DNA of 38,638 bases. It comes from Acidovorax sp. (GTDB lineage: Bacteria > Pseudomonadota > Gammaproteobacteria > Burkholderiales > Burkholderiaceae_C). Location of the stretch: the NCBI RefSeq assembly GCF_027492855.1, contig NZ_JAPUDY010000101.1:1-38638 (forward strand), in the 5' to 3' direction. Both the position numbers and the translations under genes were made by a program. Shown in pieces: positions 25,751 through 36,600 of this stretch. Positions within the stretch are counted from its first letter, which is position 1. Each line of letters starts with the position of its first letter. The notes below the pieces were generated by a model. The model was not told the DNA's origin and did not search any database. It was given only the letters and a program-made list of their open reading frames with translations.

Positions 25751-27387
25751 GAAAAACCCACATCCTCTTGGCCGTCGTCCTGGTGCTGACGGTTGCCGCT
25801 GGCGGCTATGCCGCCTTTGAAATGGGAATGCGGCGCGGCGTCGGCATGGCCGCCCCCGGCGCAAATGTTTCCACGCCAAGCAATACCACCACGCAAGCCG
25901 CTGCGCTCGTGGCACCAGGGGCCGTGCCCCAGAGCATTGCTGAAGGCGAGGACGCCACCCGGCGCCATATGGCAGCGGGCATCCAGGCCGGACAGACGGA
26001 CCCGGCCAATGGACGCAGGATTCTGTACTACCACGACCCCATGGTGCCGGGCAACAAGTTCGACAAGCCCGCGAAATCCCCCTTCATGGACATGATGCTG
26101 GTCCCCGTCTATGCGGATGGCGATGCCGATCAGGGCAAGGTGAGCGTGAGCCCACGTGTCCAACAAAACCTGGGCGTGCGAACCGCCGTCGTTGCCGAAG
26201 GCCAGTTGGCACCACAGGTGAATGCTGTTGGCAGCATTGCCTTCAACGAGCGCGATCAGGCCACGATCCAGGCCCGTGCCACCGGTTATGTGGAACGGCT
26301 GCACGTGCGCGCCACACTGGATCGGGTTGCCAAGGGCCAGCCGCTGGTTGAGCTCTTTGTGCCCGAATGGGTTGCGGCGCAGGAGGAGTTTTTGTCCCTC
26401 CAGCGCATGCAGGGGAACGATCTCGCAGGTCTCGTCGATGGTGCGCGTCAGCGCATGCGGCTGGTTGGCATGAACGACGCGCAGATCGCGCTGGTGGAGC
26501 GCACCGGCAAGACACAAGCGCGTACCACGGTCTTCTCGCCCATTGCCGGAGTGGTGACTGAACTGTCGGCCCGCGAGGGGATGACCGTCATGGCGGGGGC
26601 GCTGCTTTTTCGCATCAACGGGCTGTCTTCCGTATGGGCCAATGCCGAGGTTCCCGAGAGCCAGGCAGCGCTGGTGCGGCCAGGTGCGATGGCGCGTGCG
26701 CAAAGCCCTGCAGCACCCGGCGTTACATTCGAAGGACGGATCCAGGCCATCCTGCCCGAAGTCAATGCAGGTACGCGCACCCTCAAGGCGCGCCTGGAGC
26801 TGGCCAACCCCGGCTTGCGGCTGGTCCCCGGCATGTTCGTCTCGATGCAGTTCATGGACGCGCAGGGAGATCGCGCGCTGTTGGTTCCGACCGAAGCCGT
26901 CATCCAAACCGGCAAACGCACAGTGGTGCTGGTTGCCGAAGACAACGGCAAATTCAAGCCGGTGGAGGTTCGATCCGGTGTCGAGTTCGGCGGCCAGACT
27001 GAGGTCAAGAGTGGCCTGCAGGCCGGCCAGCGTGTTGTGGTCTCCTCGCAGTTCCTGATCGACTCCGAGGCCAGCCTCAAGGGGGTGGAAGCGCGCCTGA
27101 ATGAAACGCCAGCACCGGGCGTCAGCGCTGCAGCTTCGCGCCATGAGGGCGAAGCACAGATCGTGTCCATCGACAAGGACTCCATCCTGCTGTCGCACGG
27201 CCCCATCCCGTCCATCCAGTGGGGGCCGATGACCATGGAGTTCAAACCGCCGCCACCGAACGCGCTGCCGCGCCATCTGGAGAAAGGCGATCACGTCACG
27301 ATCGAATTTTTCATGGACAAGGACGGGTTGCCCCAACTCACGCGGGTGTCACCGCTACCGACACCAGCCCCAGGAGCCAAGAAATGA
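25747..27387 (+). CDS. cusB: CusB-like adaptor with heavy-metal-binding and C-terminal CusF-like domains
   Basis: A 546-residue RND periplasmic adaptor. In order: an N-terminal membrane anchor ([20 protein letters not shown]); a heavy-metal-binding segment [20 protein letters not shown] then MDMMLVPVY (about residues 94-125); the lipoyl and hairpin region ([32 protein letters not shown]); beta-barrel and membrane-proximal parts; and a C-terminal CusF-like domain. The latter has the metal-site pattern [18 protein letters not shown] (His, Trp and two Met, as in CusF). E. coli keeps CusF as a separate protein, so this is a CusB-CusF fusion. It is coupled to cusC and cusA by ATGA overlaps. Confidence 0.93.
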   Translation: MRKTHILLAVVLVLTVAAGGYAAFEMGMRRGVGMAAPGANVSTPSNTTTQAAALVAPGAVPQSIAEGEDATRRHMAAGIQAGQTDPANGRRILYYHDPMVPGNKFDKPAKSPFMDMMLVPVYADGDADQGKVSVSPRVQQNLGVRTAVVAEGQLAPQVNAVGSIAFNERDQATIQARATGYVERLHVRATLDRVAKGQPLVELFVPEWVAAQEEFLSLQRMQGNDLAGLVDGARQRMRLVGMNDAQIALVERTGKTQARTTVFSPIAGVVTELSAREGMTVMAGALLFRINGLSSVWANAEVPESQAALVRPGAMARAQSPAAPGVTFEGRIQAILPEVNAGTRTLKARLELANPGLRLVPGMFVSMQFMDAQGDRALLVPTEAVIQTGKRTVVLVAEDNGKFKPVEVRSGVEFGGQTEVKSGLQAGQRVVVSSQFLIDSEASLKGVEARLNETPAPGVSAAASRHEGEAQIVSIDKDSILLSHGPIPSIQWGPMTMEFKPPPPNALPRHLEKGDHVTIEFFMDKDGLPQLTRVSPLPTPAPGAKK

Positions 27388-30300
27388 TCGCCCGGCTGAT
27401 CCGCTGGTCCATCGTCAACCGTTTCCTGGTACTTCTGGCCACGTTGATCCTGGGCGCGTGGGGCGTTTATGCCTTGCTCCGGACGCCGCTGGACGCATTG
27501 CCCGATCTGTCGGACGTGCAGGTCATCCTGCGCACCACCTACCCGGGCCAGGCGCCGCGCATCGTCGAGAACCAGGTCACCTATCCGCTGACCACGACGA
27601 TGCTGTCTGTACCGGGGGCGAAGACCGTGCGCGGCTATTCGTTTTTTGGGGACTCGTTCGTCTATGTGCTGTTCGAGGATGGCACAGACCCTTATTGGGC
27701 GCGCTCGCGCGTGCTGGAATACCTTAACCAGGTGCAGTCTAGGCTACCGGCTGCGGCCAAGGCTTCGCTCGGGCCCGATGCCACTGGAGTGGGTTGGATA
27801 TACCAGTATTCCCTGATCGATCGCACCGGCACCATGGACTCGGGCCAACTGCGGGCCCTGCAGGACTGGTTTCTGAAGTACGAGCTCAAGACCGTGCCCA
27901 ACGTTGCTGAAGTCGCTTCCGTGGGCGGCATGGTGCGCCAGTACCAGATCGTGCTGGACCCCGACAAGCTGGCCGCCTACGCCATCCCCCACACGCGCAT
28001 CACCGAAGCTGTGCAAAGGGCGAACCAGGAAACCGGCGGCTCGGTGTTGGAGCTGGGGGAGGCGGAGTACATGGTGCGCGCGTCGGGCTACCTACAGTCA
28101 CTGGAGGACTTTCGGCAGATCCCGCTCGTGACCACACCGGCGGGTGTCTCGGTGCGGCTGGGCGACGTGGCACGCATTCAACTGGGCCCGGAGATGCGCC
28201 GTGGCATTGGCGAGCTCGACGGTGAAGGCGAAGCCACGGGCGGCATCATCGTCATGCGATCGGGCAAGAACGCGTTGGAGACCATAGCGGCGGTCAAGAC
28301 CAAGCTCAAGTCTCTGGAAGCCAGCCTCCCCAAAGGCGTGGAAATCGTGCCGGTATACGACCGCTCCAGCCTGATCGAGCGCGCCGTGAAGAACCTCTCG
28401 TTCAAGCTGCTTGAGGAGTTCCTGGTGGTTGCAGCCGTGTGCCTGGTTTTCCTGTTCCACCTGCGCTCGGCTTTCGTGGCCATTATCTCGCTGCCCCTCG
28501 GGATCCTGGCCGCATTCATCGTCATGCACTACCAGGGAGTCAATACCAACATCATGTCGCTGGGTGGTATCGCCATCGCCATCGGCGCTATGGTTGATGC
28601 CGCCGTGGTCATGATCGAAAACGCCCACAAGCACCTGGAACACTGGACGCATACGCATCCAGACCGGAAGCTGGAGGGCGAGGAGCGCTGGCGCGTGATC
28701 GGCGACTCGGCAGCCGAAGTGGGCCCCGCCTTGTTCTTCTCCCTGTTGATCATCACGCTGTCTTTCATCCCCGTTTTCACGCTGGAGGCGCAAGAGGGCA
28801 GGCTGTTTGCCCCCTTGGCGTTCACCAAGACCTATGCCATGGCCGCCGCGGCGGGCCTGTCGGTGACGTTGATCCCGGTGCTGATGGGTTACCTGATCCG
28901 AGGGCGCATACCCGACGAGAAGGCCAACCCGCTCAATCGCCTTCTGATCGCGGTGTACCAGCCCCTGCTCAATGGCGTGCTGCGGGCGCCCAAGCTTACG
29001 CTGGCGATTGCCGCCGCCGTCCTGGTCGTCAGCCTGTGGCCGCTGCAACACATTGGAGGCGAGTTCATGCCAAGGCTTGATGAGGGGGATGTGTTGTACA
29101 TGCCCACGGCCTTGCCGGGCCTGTCGGCAGGCAAAGCAGCGCAGCTTTTGCAACAGACCGATCGCCTGATCAAAACGGTGCCTGAAGTGGCGAGCGTCTA
29201 TGGCAAGGCTGGCCGTGCCGAGACGGCCACCGACCCGGCGCCGATGGAAATGTTCGAGACCACGATCCAGTTCAAGCCGCGCGAGCAGTGGCGAGAAGGC
29301 ATGACGCAGGACAAGCTGGTGGAAGAACTCGACCGCATCGTCAAGGTACCCGGCCTGGCCAACATCTGGGTGCCGCCGATCCGCAATCGCATCGACATGC
29401 TGGCCACCGGCATCAAGAGTCCGGTGGGGGTCAAGGTCGCTGGAACAGACCTTGTGGAAATCGACCGCATCACAACGCAGATCGAAAAGGTGCTCAAGGA
29501 CGTGCCAGGCGTCTCCAGTGCCTTGGCAGAACGGCTCACGGGCGGGCGTTATGTAGACGTGAACATCCGCCGTGATGCCGCCGCCCGGTTTGGGCTGAAC
29601 ATTGCCGATGTGCAGTCGGTGATCGCCTCGGCCGTAGGGGGAGAGAACATCGGCGAGACAGTCGAAGGGCTGCAACGTTTCCCCATCAACGTCCGCTACC
29701 CCCGAGAAACACGTGACTCTTTGCAAAAGCTGCGCAGCCTGCCCATCGTCAGCCCCCAAGGCGCTCGTCTGCTGTTGTCCGATGTGGCGGATGTGCGCAT
29801 CTCTGACGGGCCACCCATGCTCCGAAGCGAAAACGCCAGGCTCTCGGGCTGGGTCTATGTGGACATTCGTGGCAGGGACCTGCGCTCGGCCGTGCAGGAC
29901 ATGCAAAAGGCGGTGGCGCAGGAGATTCAGTTGCCCTCGGGCTACTCGGTTTCCTGGTCCGGCCAGTTCGAGTTTCTGGAGCGTGCCACCGCAAAACTCA
30001 AAGTGGTGCTGCCGTTCACGCTGCTGATCATCTTCGTGCTGCTGTACCTGACGTTCCGCAGCATCGGGGAAGCGCTGCTCATCATGGCCACGCTGCCGTT
30101 CGCCCTGGTGGGAGGTATTTGGCTGCTCTATCTGCTGGACTACAACCTTTCCGTCGCTGGCGCGGTGGGTTTCATCGCGCTGGCCGGGGTGTCTGCAGAG
30201 TTCGGCGTGATCATGCTGCTGTACCTCAAACATGCCTGGCAGAGCCGTATCGACCAGCAACGGACAGCACCTGCAGACCTGCTGGACGCCATTCGCGAGG

Positions 30301-30539
30301 GCGCAGTGCTTCGGGTGCGGCCCAAGGCCATGACGGTAGCCGTGATCCTGGCGGGCTTGCTGCCCATCATGTGGGGAGCGGGTACAGGATCGGAGGTGAT
30401 GCAGCGCATTGCTGCGCCGATGGTTGGCGGAATGATCACCGCGCCCTTGCTGTCCATGTTCGTCGTCCCCGCCGCCTACCTGCTCATGCGCCGTACCCGC
30501 AAGGGTGGCGCGGCGCTCCGGATTACTTCATCAATGTGA
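27384..30539 (+). CDS. cusA: CusA-like Cu(I)/Ag(I) efflux RND transporter
   Basis: A 1051-residue heavy-metal RND pump with twelve helices and two large periplasmic loops, driven by protons. The proton-relay region [19 protein letters not shown] carries the conserved Asp. Methionines that bind Cu(I)/Ag(I) in E. coli CusA are kept: [27 protein letters not shown] and [20 protein letters not shown]. This supports monovalent metals over Zn/Cd/Co pumps (CzcA). The C-terminal helices include [20 protein letters not shown]. It starts in ATGA overlap with cusB; a terminator follows 90 bp after its stop. Confidence 0.95.
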   Translation: MIARLIRWSIVNRFLVLLATLILGAWGVYALLRTPLDALPDLSDVQVILRTTYPGQAPRIVENQVTYPLTTTMLSVPGAKTVRGYSFFGDSFVYVLFEDGTDPYWARSRVLEYLNQVQSRLPAAAKASLGPDATGVGWIYQYSLIDRTGTMDSGQLRALQDWFLKYELKTVPNVAEVASVGGMVRQYQIVLDPDKLAAYAIPHTRITEAVQRANQETGGSVLELGEAEYMVRASGYLQSLEDFRQIPLVTTPAGVSVRLGDVARIQLGPEMRRGIGELDGEGEATGGIIVMRSGKNALETIAAVKTKLKSLEASLPKGVEIVPVYDRSSLIERAVKNLSFKLLEEFLVVAAVCLVFLFHLRSAFVAIISLPLGILAAFIVMHYQGVNTNIMSLGGIAIAIGAMVDAAVVMIENAHKHLEHWTHTHPDRKLEGEERWRVIGDSAAEVGPALFFSLLIITLSFIPVFTLEAQEGRLFAPLAFTKTYAMAAAAGLSVTLIPVLMGYLIRGRIPDEKANPLNRLLIAVYQPLLNGVLRAPKLTLAIAAAVLVVSLWPLQHIGGEFMPRLDEGDVLYMPTALPGLSAGKAAQLLQQTDRLIKTVPEVASVYGKAGRAETATDPAPMEMFETTIQFKPREQWREGMTQDKLVEELDRIVKVPGLANIWVPPIRNRIDMLATGIKSPVGVKVAGTDLVEIDRITTQIEKVLKDVPGVSSALAERLTGGRYVDVNIRRDAAARFGLNIADVQSVIASAVGGENIGETVEGLQRFPINVRYPRETRDSLQKLRSLPIVSPQGARLLLSDVADVRISDGPPMLRSENARLSGWVYVDIRGRDLRSAVQDMQKAVAQEIQLPSGYSVSWSGQFEFLERATAKLKVVLPFTLLIIFVLLYLTFRSIGEALLIMATLPFALVGGIWLLYLLDYNLSVAGAVGFIALAGVSAEFGVIMLLYLKHAWQSRIDQQRTAPADLLDAIREGAVLRVRPKAMTVAVILAGLLPIMWGAGTGSEVMQRIAAPMVGGMITAPLLSMFVVPAAYLLMRRTRKGGAALRITSSM

Positions 30540-30626
30540 GGATGACGTCAAATGTGCGTGCCGCTTCGTCATGTAGTGGGTCTGGTGGGCGGGGGGGCTC
30601 GCAAACCCAAAAACTGAGCGGGCAAT

Positions 30627-30653
30627 AAAAAACCGCCCCGAGGGGCGGTTTTT
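30627..30653 (+). terminator. Intrinsic terminator after cusA
   Basis: The stem AACCGCCCC/GGGGCGGTT closes a 3-nt loop (GAG), with A-rich sequence before and five T after it. It also protects the tRNA fragment from read-through. Confidence 0.9.
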
Positions 30654-30673
30654 ATAGGGGAAACCCCATTTTT

Positions 30674-30720
30674 TGGTGCCGGAGAGATGAATCGAACACC
30701 CGACCTTCTCATTACGAATG
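30674..30720 (-). other. Displaced 3' half of tRNA-Thr(CGT): island attachment site
   Basis: The minus strand reads, from anticodon loop to 3' end, CATTCGTAATGAGAAGGTC, then GGGTGTTCGATTCATCT (T-arm) and CTCCGGCACCA. The loop TTCGTAA gives anticodon CGT (Thr), and the end carries discriminator A and CCA. No 5' half (D-arm, acceptor 5' strand) follows at higher coordinates; instead the integrase gene begins. This is the pattern left when an island inserts into a tRNA 3' end and pushes the old 3' segment aside. An intact tRNA-Thr copy is therefore expected at the far end of the island, beyond this window. Confidence 0.82.
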
Positions 30721-30807
30721 CGACGACATATGTCGTTTTTCCTAGGAGAAATCGAAGAATTTCCTGAAAATGGCACAAATTTGGCACTTTCACGGATTCG
30801 GAGTTAC

Positions 30808-31959
30808 ATGGGTACGATTACAAAGAGAGTCGGAAAGACAGGCACCTCGTACAAGGTTCAGGTACGGCACAAGGGCTTCCCTCCCCAGACTGAGACCTTC
30901 AGCACTAAGGAAAAAGCAAAAAGGTGGATGAATAGTGTTGAGAGCGCAATGGAGGACGGTCGGTTCGTCAACACGAAAGAGGCTTCGACAACTACCCTAG
31001 AGCAAGCCTTGATCAGGTACGCGACAGCTGTGATTCCGAGCAAGGCATATCCTGAGAAGGAGATGTCTTTCATTCGACATTGGTTGGCGCAGGGGGTCGC
31101 GAAAAAGGCTCTGGCCAACTGCCGAAGCAGCGATTTTTCGTTGCTGCGCGATCTTTGGCTCAAGCAGGGTGACAAGCCCAGTTCGGTCACGCGCCGGCTC
31201 GCAGTGATTTCCCATGTTTTCACTGTCGCCCGGAACGACTGGAACTATGAAGGTCTCAACAATCCTTTGTCCACCGTCACCAAGCCGAAAGTTGACAACG
31301 CGCGGGAGCGGACCGTAAAAGACAGGGCTGCTTGCGAGGACGAGTACGCGGAAGAACTGGAAGAACTGGAAGAATCGGAAGATGATGTTGAAGACCCCAC
31401 CGATCGCGCCAACATCATGGGGGAAGTCGACCTTTTGGCTGTAAATACTGACTCAAAGATGCTTCCCCGAGCAATAGACTTTGCCCTGGAAACTGCCATG
31501 CGTCGTAGTGAGCTGGCATCGCTACGGTGGGCGAATGTGCAAATGAGAACGAGGGTGGCACGCCTGCCGAAAACAAAAAACGGTACAGCACGCGATGTCC
31601 CGCTGTCACCCAGAGCACTTGACATCCTTCGTAGCTTGCGATCGGACGTGTTGGACGAGGAGAGGGTGTTTCCGTTAACTCCCGATGCCATCACGCGCGC
31701 GTTTCGGCGTGCGCTAAAGCGTGCGCGTGAGGTCTATGTCCAGGAATGCATTGCCGCCAGTCGCCCGCCGGATGAGACGTTTTTAGTAGGGCTACGATTC
31801 CATGACCTCCGTCATGAAGCAACAACGCGTTTAGCAAAGATCTTCGCCATGCACGAGTTGGCGAAAATCACGGGGCACAAAAGCTCCAAGATGCTTCTGC
31901 GCTACTACCACCCGAAAGCGTCAGATTTGGCAAAGAGATTCGAAGAACTTGCCCCATAG
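30808..31959 (+). CDS. Tyrosine-recombinase integrase
   Basis: A 383-residue site-specific tyrosine recombinase. A short N-terminal DNA-binding part (MGTITKRVGKTGTSYKVQVR) and a core-binding domain precede the catalytic domain. Catalytic residues are visible: Arg232 in AMRRSELASL, Lys in KTKNGTARDVPLS, His332 and Arg335 in RFHDLRHEATTRL, His357 in ITGHKSSKM and the nucleophile Tyr366 in LLRYYHPKA. GGAG lies 6 nt before the ATG. A very acidic insertion (EELEELEESEDDVED, from repeated gaagaactg units) is unusual. It lies 87 bp from the tRNA-Thr fragment, so it is the likely integrase of this island. Base composition is lower in G+C than the core genes to the left. Confidence 0.95.
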   Translation: MGTITKRVGKTGTSYKVQVRHKGFPPQTETFSTKEKAKRWMNSVESAMEDGRFVNTKEASTTTLEQALIRYATAVIPSKAYPEKEMSFIRHWLAQGVAKKALANCRSSDFSLLRDLWLKQGDKPSSVTRRLAVISHVFTVARNDWNYEGLNNPLSTVTKPKVDNARERTVKDRAACEDEYAEELEELEESEDDVEDPTDRANIMGEVDLLAVNTDSKMLPRAIDFALETAMRRSELASLRWANVQMRTRVARLPKTKNGTARDVPLSPRALDILRSLRSDVLDEERVFPLTPDAITRAFRRALKRAREVYVQECIAASRPPDETFLVGLRFHDLRHEATTRLAKIFAMHELAKITGHKSSKMLLRYYHPKASDLAKRFEELAP

Positions 31960-32213
31960 TGGCGTTGCTGCGTATGCCGGTTTTGATTGGCCATCATTCT
32001 CGTGTTGCTTGACCAAGTGCGGTGATGACCGTCGGCGCCGACAGCGGCTTTGCAGCGGAAGGAGTCAATCACAGTGACACCAATTCTGTCGCTGGCCGAC
32101 TCTGAATCGGTTGATTGAAGGCTTGCCACGGTTTCTCGATCCGCAAGCGGCTCTCAGCGTCAACAAGTAGCGGCCAGCACCAATTCAGCCACCGCTGCGA
32201 CATCAGCCGACGA

Positions 32214-32903
32214 TTAGACAGTTCGTGCCGTGACCTTCCCTGCCTTAGCGAGAGGCCTCTCAGCAGGGTTGGCCAAGTAAGGAAGGTAGCGGCTTGCCGT
32301 AAGCCAGGAGATGCCGAAGGCGATCAGGCCGGCCGTCTCTCCGTACCAGACAAGGCGCCTGATTTCGAGTGCCAAGAGGTAGTTCAGACCCATCGCAAGC
32401 GACGCGACCGCAATGACGACGGCACACGCGAGATAGACCCACTGGCGACGCTGCGCCTCCGGATATTGGAGCCGTTGCTTTTTGTCGCCAGCGCGCGTGT
32501 AAAAGATCAAGCAAAAGGCGATGAGAATGATAAAAAGGACGCCCGCTGCCCCTCCGTGGACTAGGGGCACGTCACCGACTTCTCGGGCGCAGGCTTTCAA
32601 ATCCTGGCTCACAACGCAGTTGCAAGGGAACAGCGCGACGCATACTGCGGCCAAGGCAGCGACCTTAGCGAGGATCATCTCGCCCTTGCTGTAGCCGTTG
32701 TACGCGACGAGGAATGCCGCGATCGCGAACAAAAAGCCCAGAAAGATTGTTTGAGCCCAGCCGCCTTCCCAGTAGGAAGCGCTAATGGAGTCTAGAGCCC
32801 TTGTCGAGAACGCGTTCGTTAAGGTTCCGAGTGTCGTGGCGACAACTCCAACCATCAGCTTGAGCGTCTGCTGGTCGATCTCCGGCCGATTCGGATCTTG
32901 CAT
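32214..32903 (-). CDS. Uncharacterised six-helix membrane protein
   Basis: A 229-residue protein with about six hydrophobic segments: LMVGVVATTLGTLTNA, TIFLGFLFAIAAFLVAY, VAALAAVCVALFP, GVLFIILIAFCLIFYTRA, VYLACAVVIAVASLAMGLNY and ETAGLIAFGISWLTAS. SASYWEGGWA precedes helix 2, and two near cysteines (FPCNC) plus one in LKACAREVG may face the outside. The ATG at 32903 is chosen for GGAG six nt upstream. I do not recognise a named family. It lies on the opposite strand from the integrase, inside the island; 254 bp of non-coding DNA separate the two. Function unknown. Confidence 0.75.
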   Translation of the reverse strand: MQDPNRPEIDQQTLKLMVGVVATTLGTLTNAFSTRALDSISASYWEGGWAQTIFLGFLFAIAAFLVAYNGYSKGEMILAKVAALAAVCVALFPCNCVVSQDLKACAREVGDVPLVHGGAAGVLFIILIAFCLIFYTRAGDKKQRLQYPEAQRRQWVYLACAVVIAVASLAMGLNYLLALEIRRLVWYGETAGLIAFGISWLTASRYLPYLANPAERPLAKAGKVTARTV

Positions 32904-33686
32904 ATCCATCTCCAGTTTGCAACACAAGGCGAATGGTCTAGTGATCGAGTCGCCATGCGCGCGGCGACCACAAATCGACCTCGGACCGACTGGCGAATTA
33001 TCAGTCGTGCTGAAGCACCCGGACTATGCCCTTAATCATTTCTGCGGATAGGGTGTTCCCGAGCGCGGCTCGGCGAGTTACGCGGTAAAAGATGGCCTAG
33101 CGGTACAGCGGTTTCGATCCTATACCGCAGCTGTGCCTTCGCTCGGTTGCGACTGGGTTGCTGTAGTTCGTCGTGGCTCGTTCTCAGGCGCCCCACTGAC
33201 CGGTGCCGGTAGCGCTGCTGCCATGAACCGCGGGGAAGGCGGTGGACGCATTCGAACGACTGCTCGCGCCTGCGTCCATCTGCTGCCGCCCCTCCGCGGG
33301 CATTCGCGCTGACTAACCGAGTTACCATTCGCCAGCGACTGCGGACATTTGCTGAAACGGATTCGACAGCCTCTGCCTGTCAGGAGGCAACCCATCAGGG
33401 CGGCTGCTTGCCTCCAATCAATGGCGCACTGGCGCTCATCGGGTTAACCACGAAGGTTTGATCCGTTAGGACTGTCACACAGTGCCATTACTTTTCAAGA
33501 ATTTGATAGCGCTGTACCCGTCAAAAACTGGATGCGCCCTAAGCTGGGCGGCTTCGTCCGTTAGGGTTCATACGTACAAGGATCACGGCGAGGTTCTTAG
33601 ATCATCTCAGAATTGATAAGTAACGAACAATTGGGTTCGTGGCACGTCGCTCCGAACTCATCGGCATGCACTACAGGAGAAGGTCG
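32904..33686. other. 783-bp intergenic stretch in the island
   Basis: Six-frame reading gives only short open frames without ribosome-binding sites or recognisable motifs. I see no tRNA, terminator or repeat that I can support. The promoter of the large plus-strand gene should lie in its last 100 bp, which is AT-richer (33600-33635). Decayed island DNA is the likeliest content. Confidence 0.5.
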
Positions 33687-36600
33687 ATGGTGAACGCAAT
33701 TGTTTCGTCGGATACGTTCAAGTTCCTCGATATTCGATCCGAGAAGCGGCGGTCAGCTGAAGATCGCCGCTTCACTATCGATCGCTCGGACCTCAAGTTC
33801 CCGCAGACCGATTTCGAGAAGGCCCTCGTGGCGCTAAAGCGCACGGGTGGCAGCTACGCTAAGGAAATGAGCACAGCCGCCGGCATGCAATTCTTGCCAA
33901 TCGACCAGGCCTTTGTCGACAGGGTGACGGCGGTTACCAGGCTACTCGGCGACCGGTCGCTGACGCCAGAGCAGGCCGCTAGCAACATCGTCGCGCTCAT
34001 ACCGCGAGCCGCCGATATCCAGGCGCAATTGATCAATCCTGCGGCAGCTGTCTGGGATCGCTACGTTGCCTGTGTGATCGCTCAGAGCGTGGGCAGTGAC
34101 AAACCGGATCAGCAAGATGGGGCCCTGGCAGAGGCAATCCGTGCGGCAGCCCTGCTGTTCCTGCTGCGCGAACAGGGCGACGCAGACGTTCACCCGTCCT
34201 GCTTCCTGATGGGGTCGATCCGAATTGGCCCCGACTTAGTCGACGTCGAGCAACTGCGTCGTGACTGCAAAGCAGAGGGACGCGGCAAGGGCGACGATAC
34301 GGCGCGTCTCTCGCAGGATTCGGCGGTCGAGGAGGTTGTACAACTGGAGCTCGCGCTGGGCGAGCTGCGCAACTTCCTGACCACCTGGAGCGCTGCGCCG
34401 CCGCCGGCGCCAGCCGCGCCCGCTCCACCCGTAGCCGCGGACGCGGTCATTACCAAGACGTTCCCCGGAGACCTCGCCTCGATTCCGAACGCTGTAGTGT
34501 CGGCCTCGACCCAGGCGCTGCTTACCCGCGACTACGGCGGCACGGCCGGGGTCAATTCGATCGACGGGGTTGACCTGCCAAGGACGATTGCCCGAATCGA
34601 CCAGCGCCTGCGAGACGCGGGCGAGCCGCTGTTTGCGCTCGCCTCGAGCCAGGACATAGCGTCGGCGACTCAGCAAATGCGCCTGCTTGGACAGGAACTG
34701 GCCCGCTCGAAGTCTTGCAGCCTCGACCCGGCGAAGGTCGCGCGGCTACCGCTTCTGCTGCCGACGCCGATCCTCGGGCCGGTGCTGGTTGGCGGCACGT
34801 CGGCGCCGTCGAGTATCCGAGCACTTGGCGTCGGCGATCTCAAGATCGTCAAGCAGACGCTGCTCCGCTACGACGCCGGCGAGGTCGCACACATCGAGAA
34901 CGTCCTGGTCGGGCAGTCGAAGGAGCGGCTGCATTCGGTCAAGCAGTCGACCGAGGAGACCTTGTTCGTCTCGACCGAGCGATCCGCGTCAGTCGAGAAA
35001 GACCTGCAGTCGACCGACCGATTCGAGCTCGCCGAGGAGACGCAGAACACGATCAAGCAGGAGCGCGCCAACGAGACCGGCGTCACGATCACGGCATCCT
35101 ACGGCCCGGTGTCGGTATCGGCGAACACTCGCTTCAACGACTCGAGCAGTCAGGAGCAAAGCAGCAAGGTGTCGCGGAAATTTGCACGCGAGACAGTCAA
35201 CCGCTCGGTCGAGAAGGTCGAGCAAAAGGTACGTGAAGAGCGCACCCGCAGGACGACGCTGCAGGTCGAGGAAACCAATCGCTACACCCAAGAGGCGAAG
35301 ACAAAGAATATCGTCGGTATCTATCGCTGGGTCGACAAGGTCTACCGGGCGCGGGTGCACGTCTACGGCAAGCGAATGATGCTCGAGTTCATGGTTCCCG
35401 AGCCAGCTAGTGTGTTCCTGCGCAGCCGTACATTTCGTCCGGACGACCCGGGTGCGGTAACGCCGCCGGACGCGCTGGCGTTCGGTCCCAACGACATTAC
35501 TCGTTACAACTACACCGGCCTTGCCGCGCGCTACGGCGCTGAGGTGGAGGCGCCGCCGCCGCCGCTGCGCGAGATGCACATGACCCTGCGCTCCAACACC
35601 GATACGCAACCGAGCAAGATCGAAATTACTGAGGGGTGGGTGGCGATTCGAGCCTCTGGCTCGGCGGCATGGCTGGCTCAGCCCAATGGGTGGCTAATGC
35701 TGCAGGTTGGCCACGCCCAGTGGGAAGGTGGTGCCCCGTCTTGGCCACCGCAGTCGCTTGGCGATGTTTCGGGCGAGATACCAGTAGCGGTCACAACTAA
35801 CCGCATCTCCGCCTACAACGTGATGGCCAGCGTAGTCGCCGTTCCGACGCCCCGCCTCGAGGAAAAGTGGCGGCTCGACACCTACAAGGCCATCCGCACT
35901 GCCTACGAGCTGCGGTTGTCCGAATATCGCGACTACCTTGCCTCGCAGCGCCAAGCCGAGCTCAACCTCGAGGTTAGCCAGGATGCTGAGAGCCGGGCGA
36001 TCGAGCGCCGGGAACTGCAGCGTAGCTGCATCGAACTGTTGACGCAGCAGCATTTCGACACGCTCGGCGCAATCACTAACAATCCCAACAGCGGCTGGCC
36101 GGAAATCGACTTTGCTAAGGCCGCAGCGCAGGGCGAGCGCGTCGGCTACTTCCAGCAAAGCTTCGAGTGGGAGCAGATGACCTACATCTTCTACCCCTAT
36201 TTCTGGGGTCGCCAATCCGAGTGGAAGGCGATGCTGGCCAGCAGCGGCGGCGATGCCCTGTTCGGCAGGTTCCTGGCTGCGGGCTTCGCGCGGGTGGTAG
36301 TGCCGGTTAAGCCGGCGCACGAGAGCGATGTCGCCTATTTCTTGGCGACAGGGAGATTGTGGCAGGGTAGCGAGCCGCCGACGATCGGGGACCCACGCTA
36401 TGTCGACATTCTCGACGAGATCAAGGAAAGTCTCGACGCGCCCGACGAGGGCTCGCCCGAGGGCGAGCCCTGGCAATTCAAGATCCCGACCTCACTGGTG
36501 TTGCTCGATGAGAGTGAGAAGCTGCCGTCCTGGCCCGAGCAGCCCGGCGGGCTCGGCACCTTCACGCCATCAACTGCGACTTGCGATGGCGTTCCATATA

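Noticed and set aside
28098-30260. 720-codon minus-strand open frame inside cusA
   Set aside because: Antisense shadow; His/Gln/Asp-rich without any domain, while cusA is unmistakable.
23533-30600. SSB-cus region as a second mobile island between two tRNA loci
   Set aside because: It lies between tRNA-Pro and the tRNA-Thr fragment, but there is no integrase, no duplicated tRNA-Pro end and no composition break that I can demonstrate.
31960-32213. Possible gene remnant after the integrase
   Set aside because: Only short frames without motifs or ribosome-binding site; nothing can be assigned.
32785-33051. 88-codon plus-strand frame ending VVLKHPDYALNHFCG
   Set aside because: Overlaps the membrane-protein gene on the other strand, no ribosome-binding site, no recognised motif.
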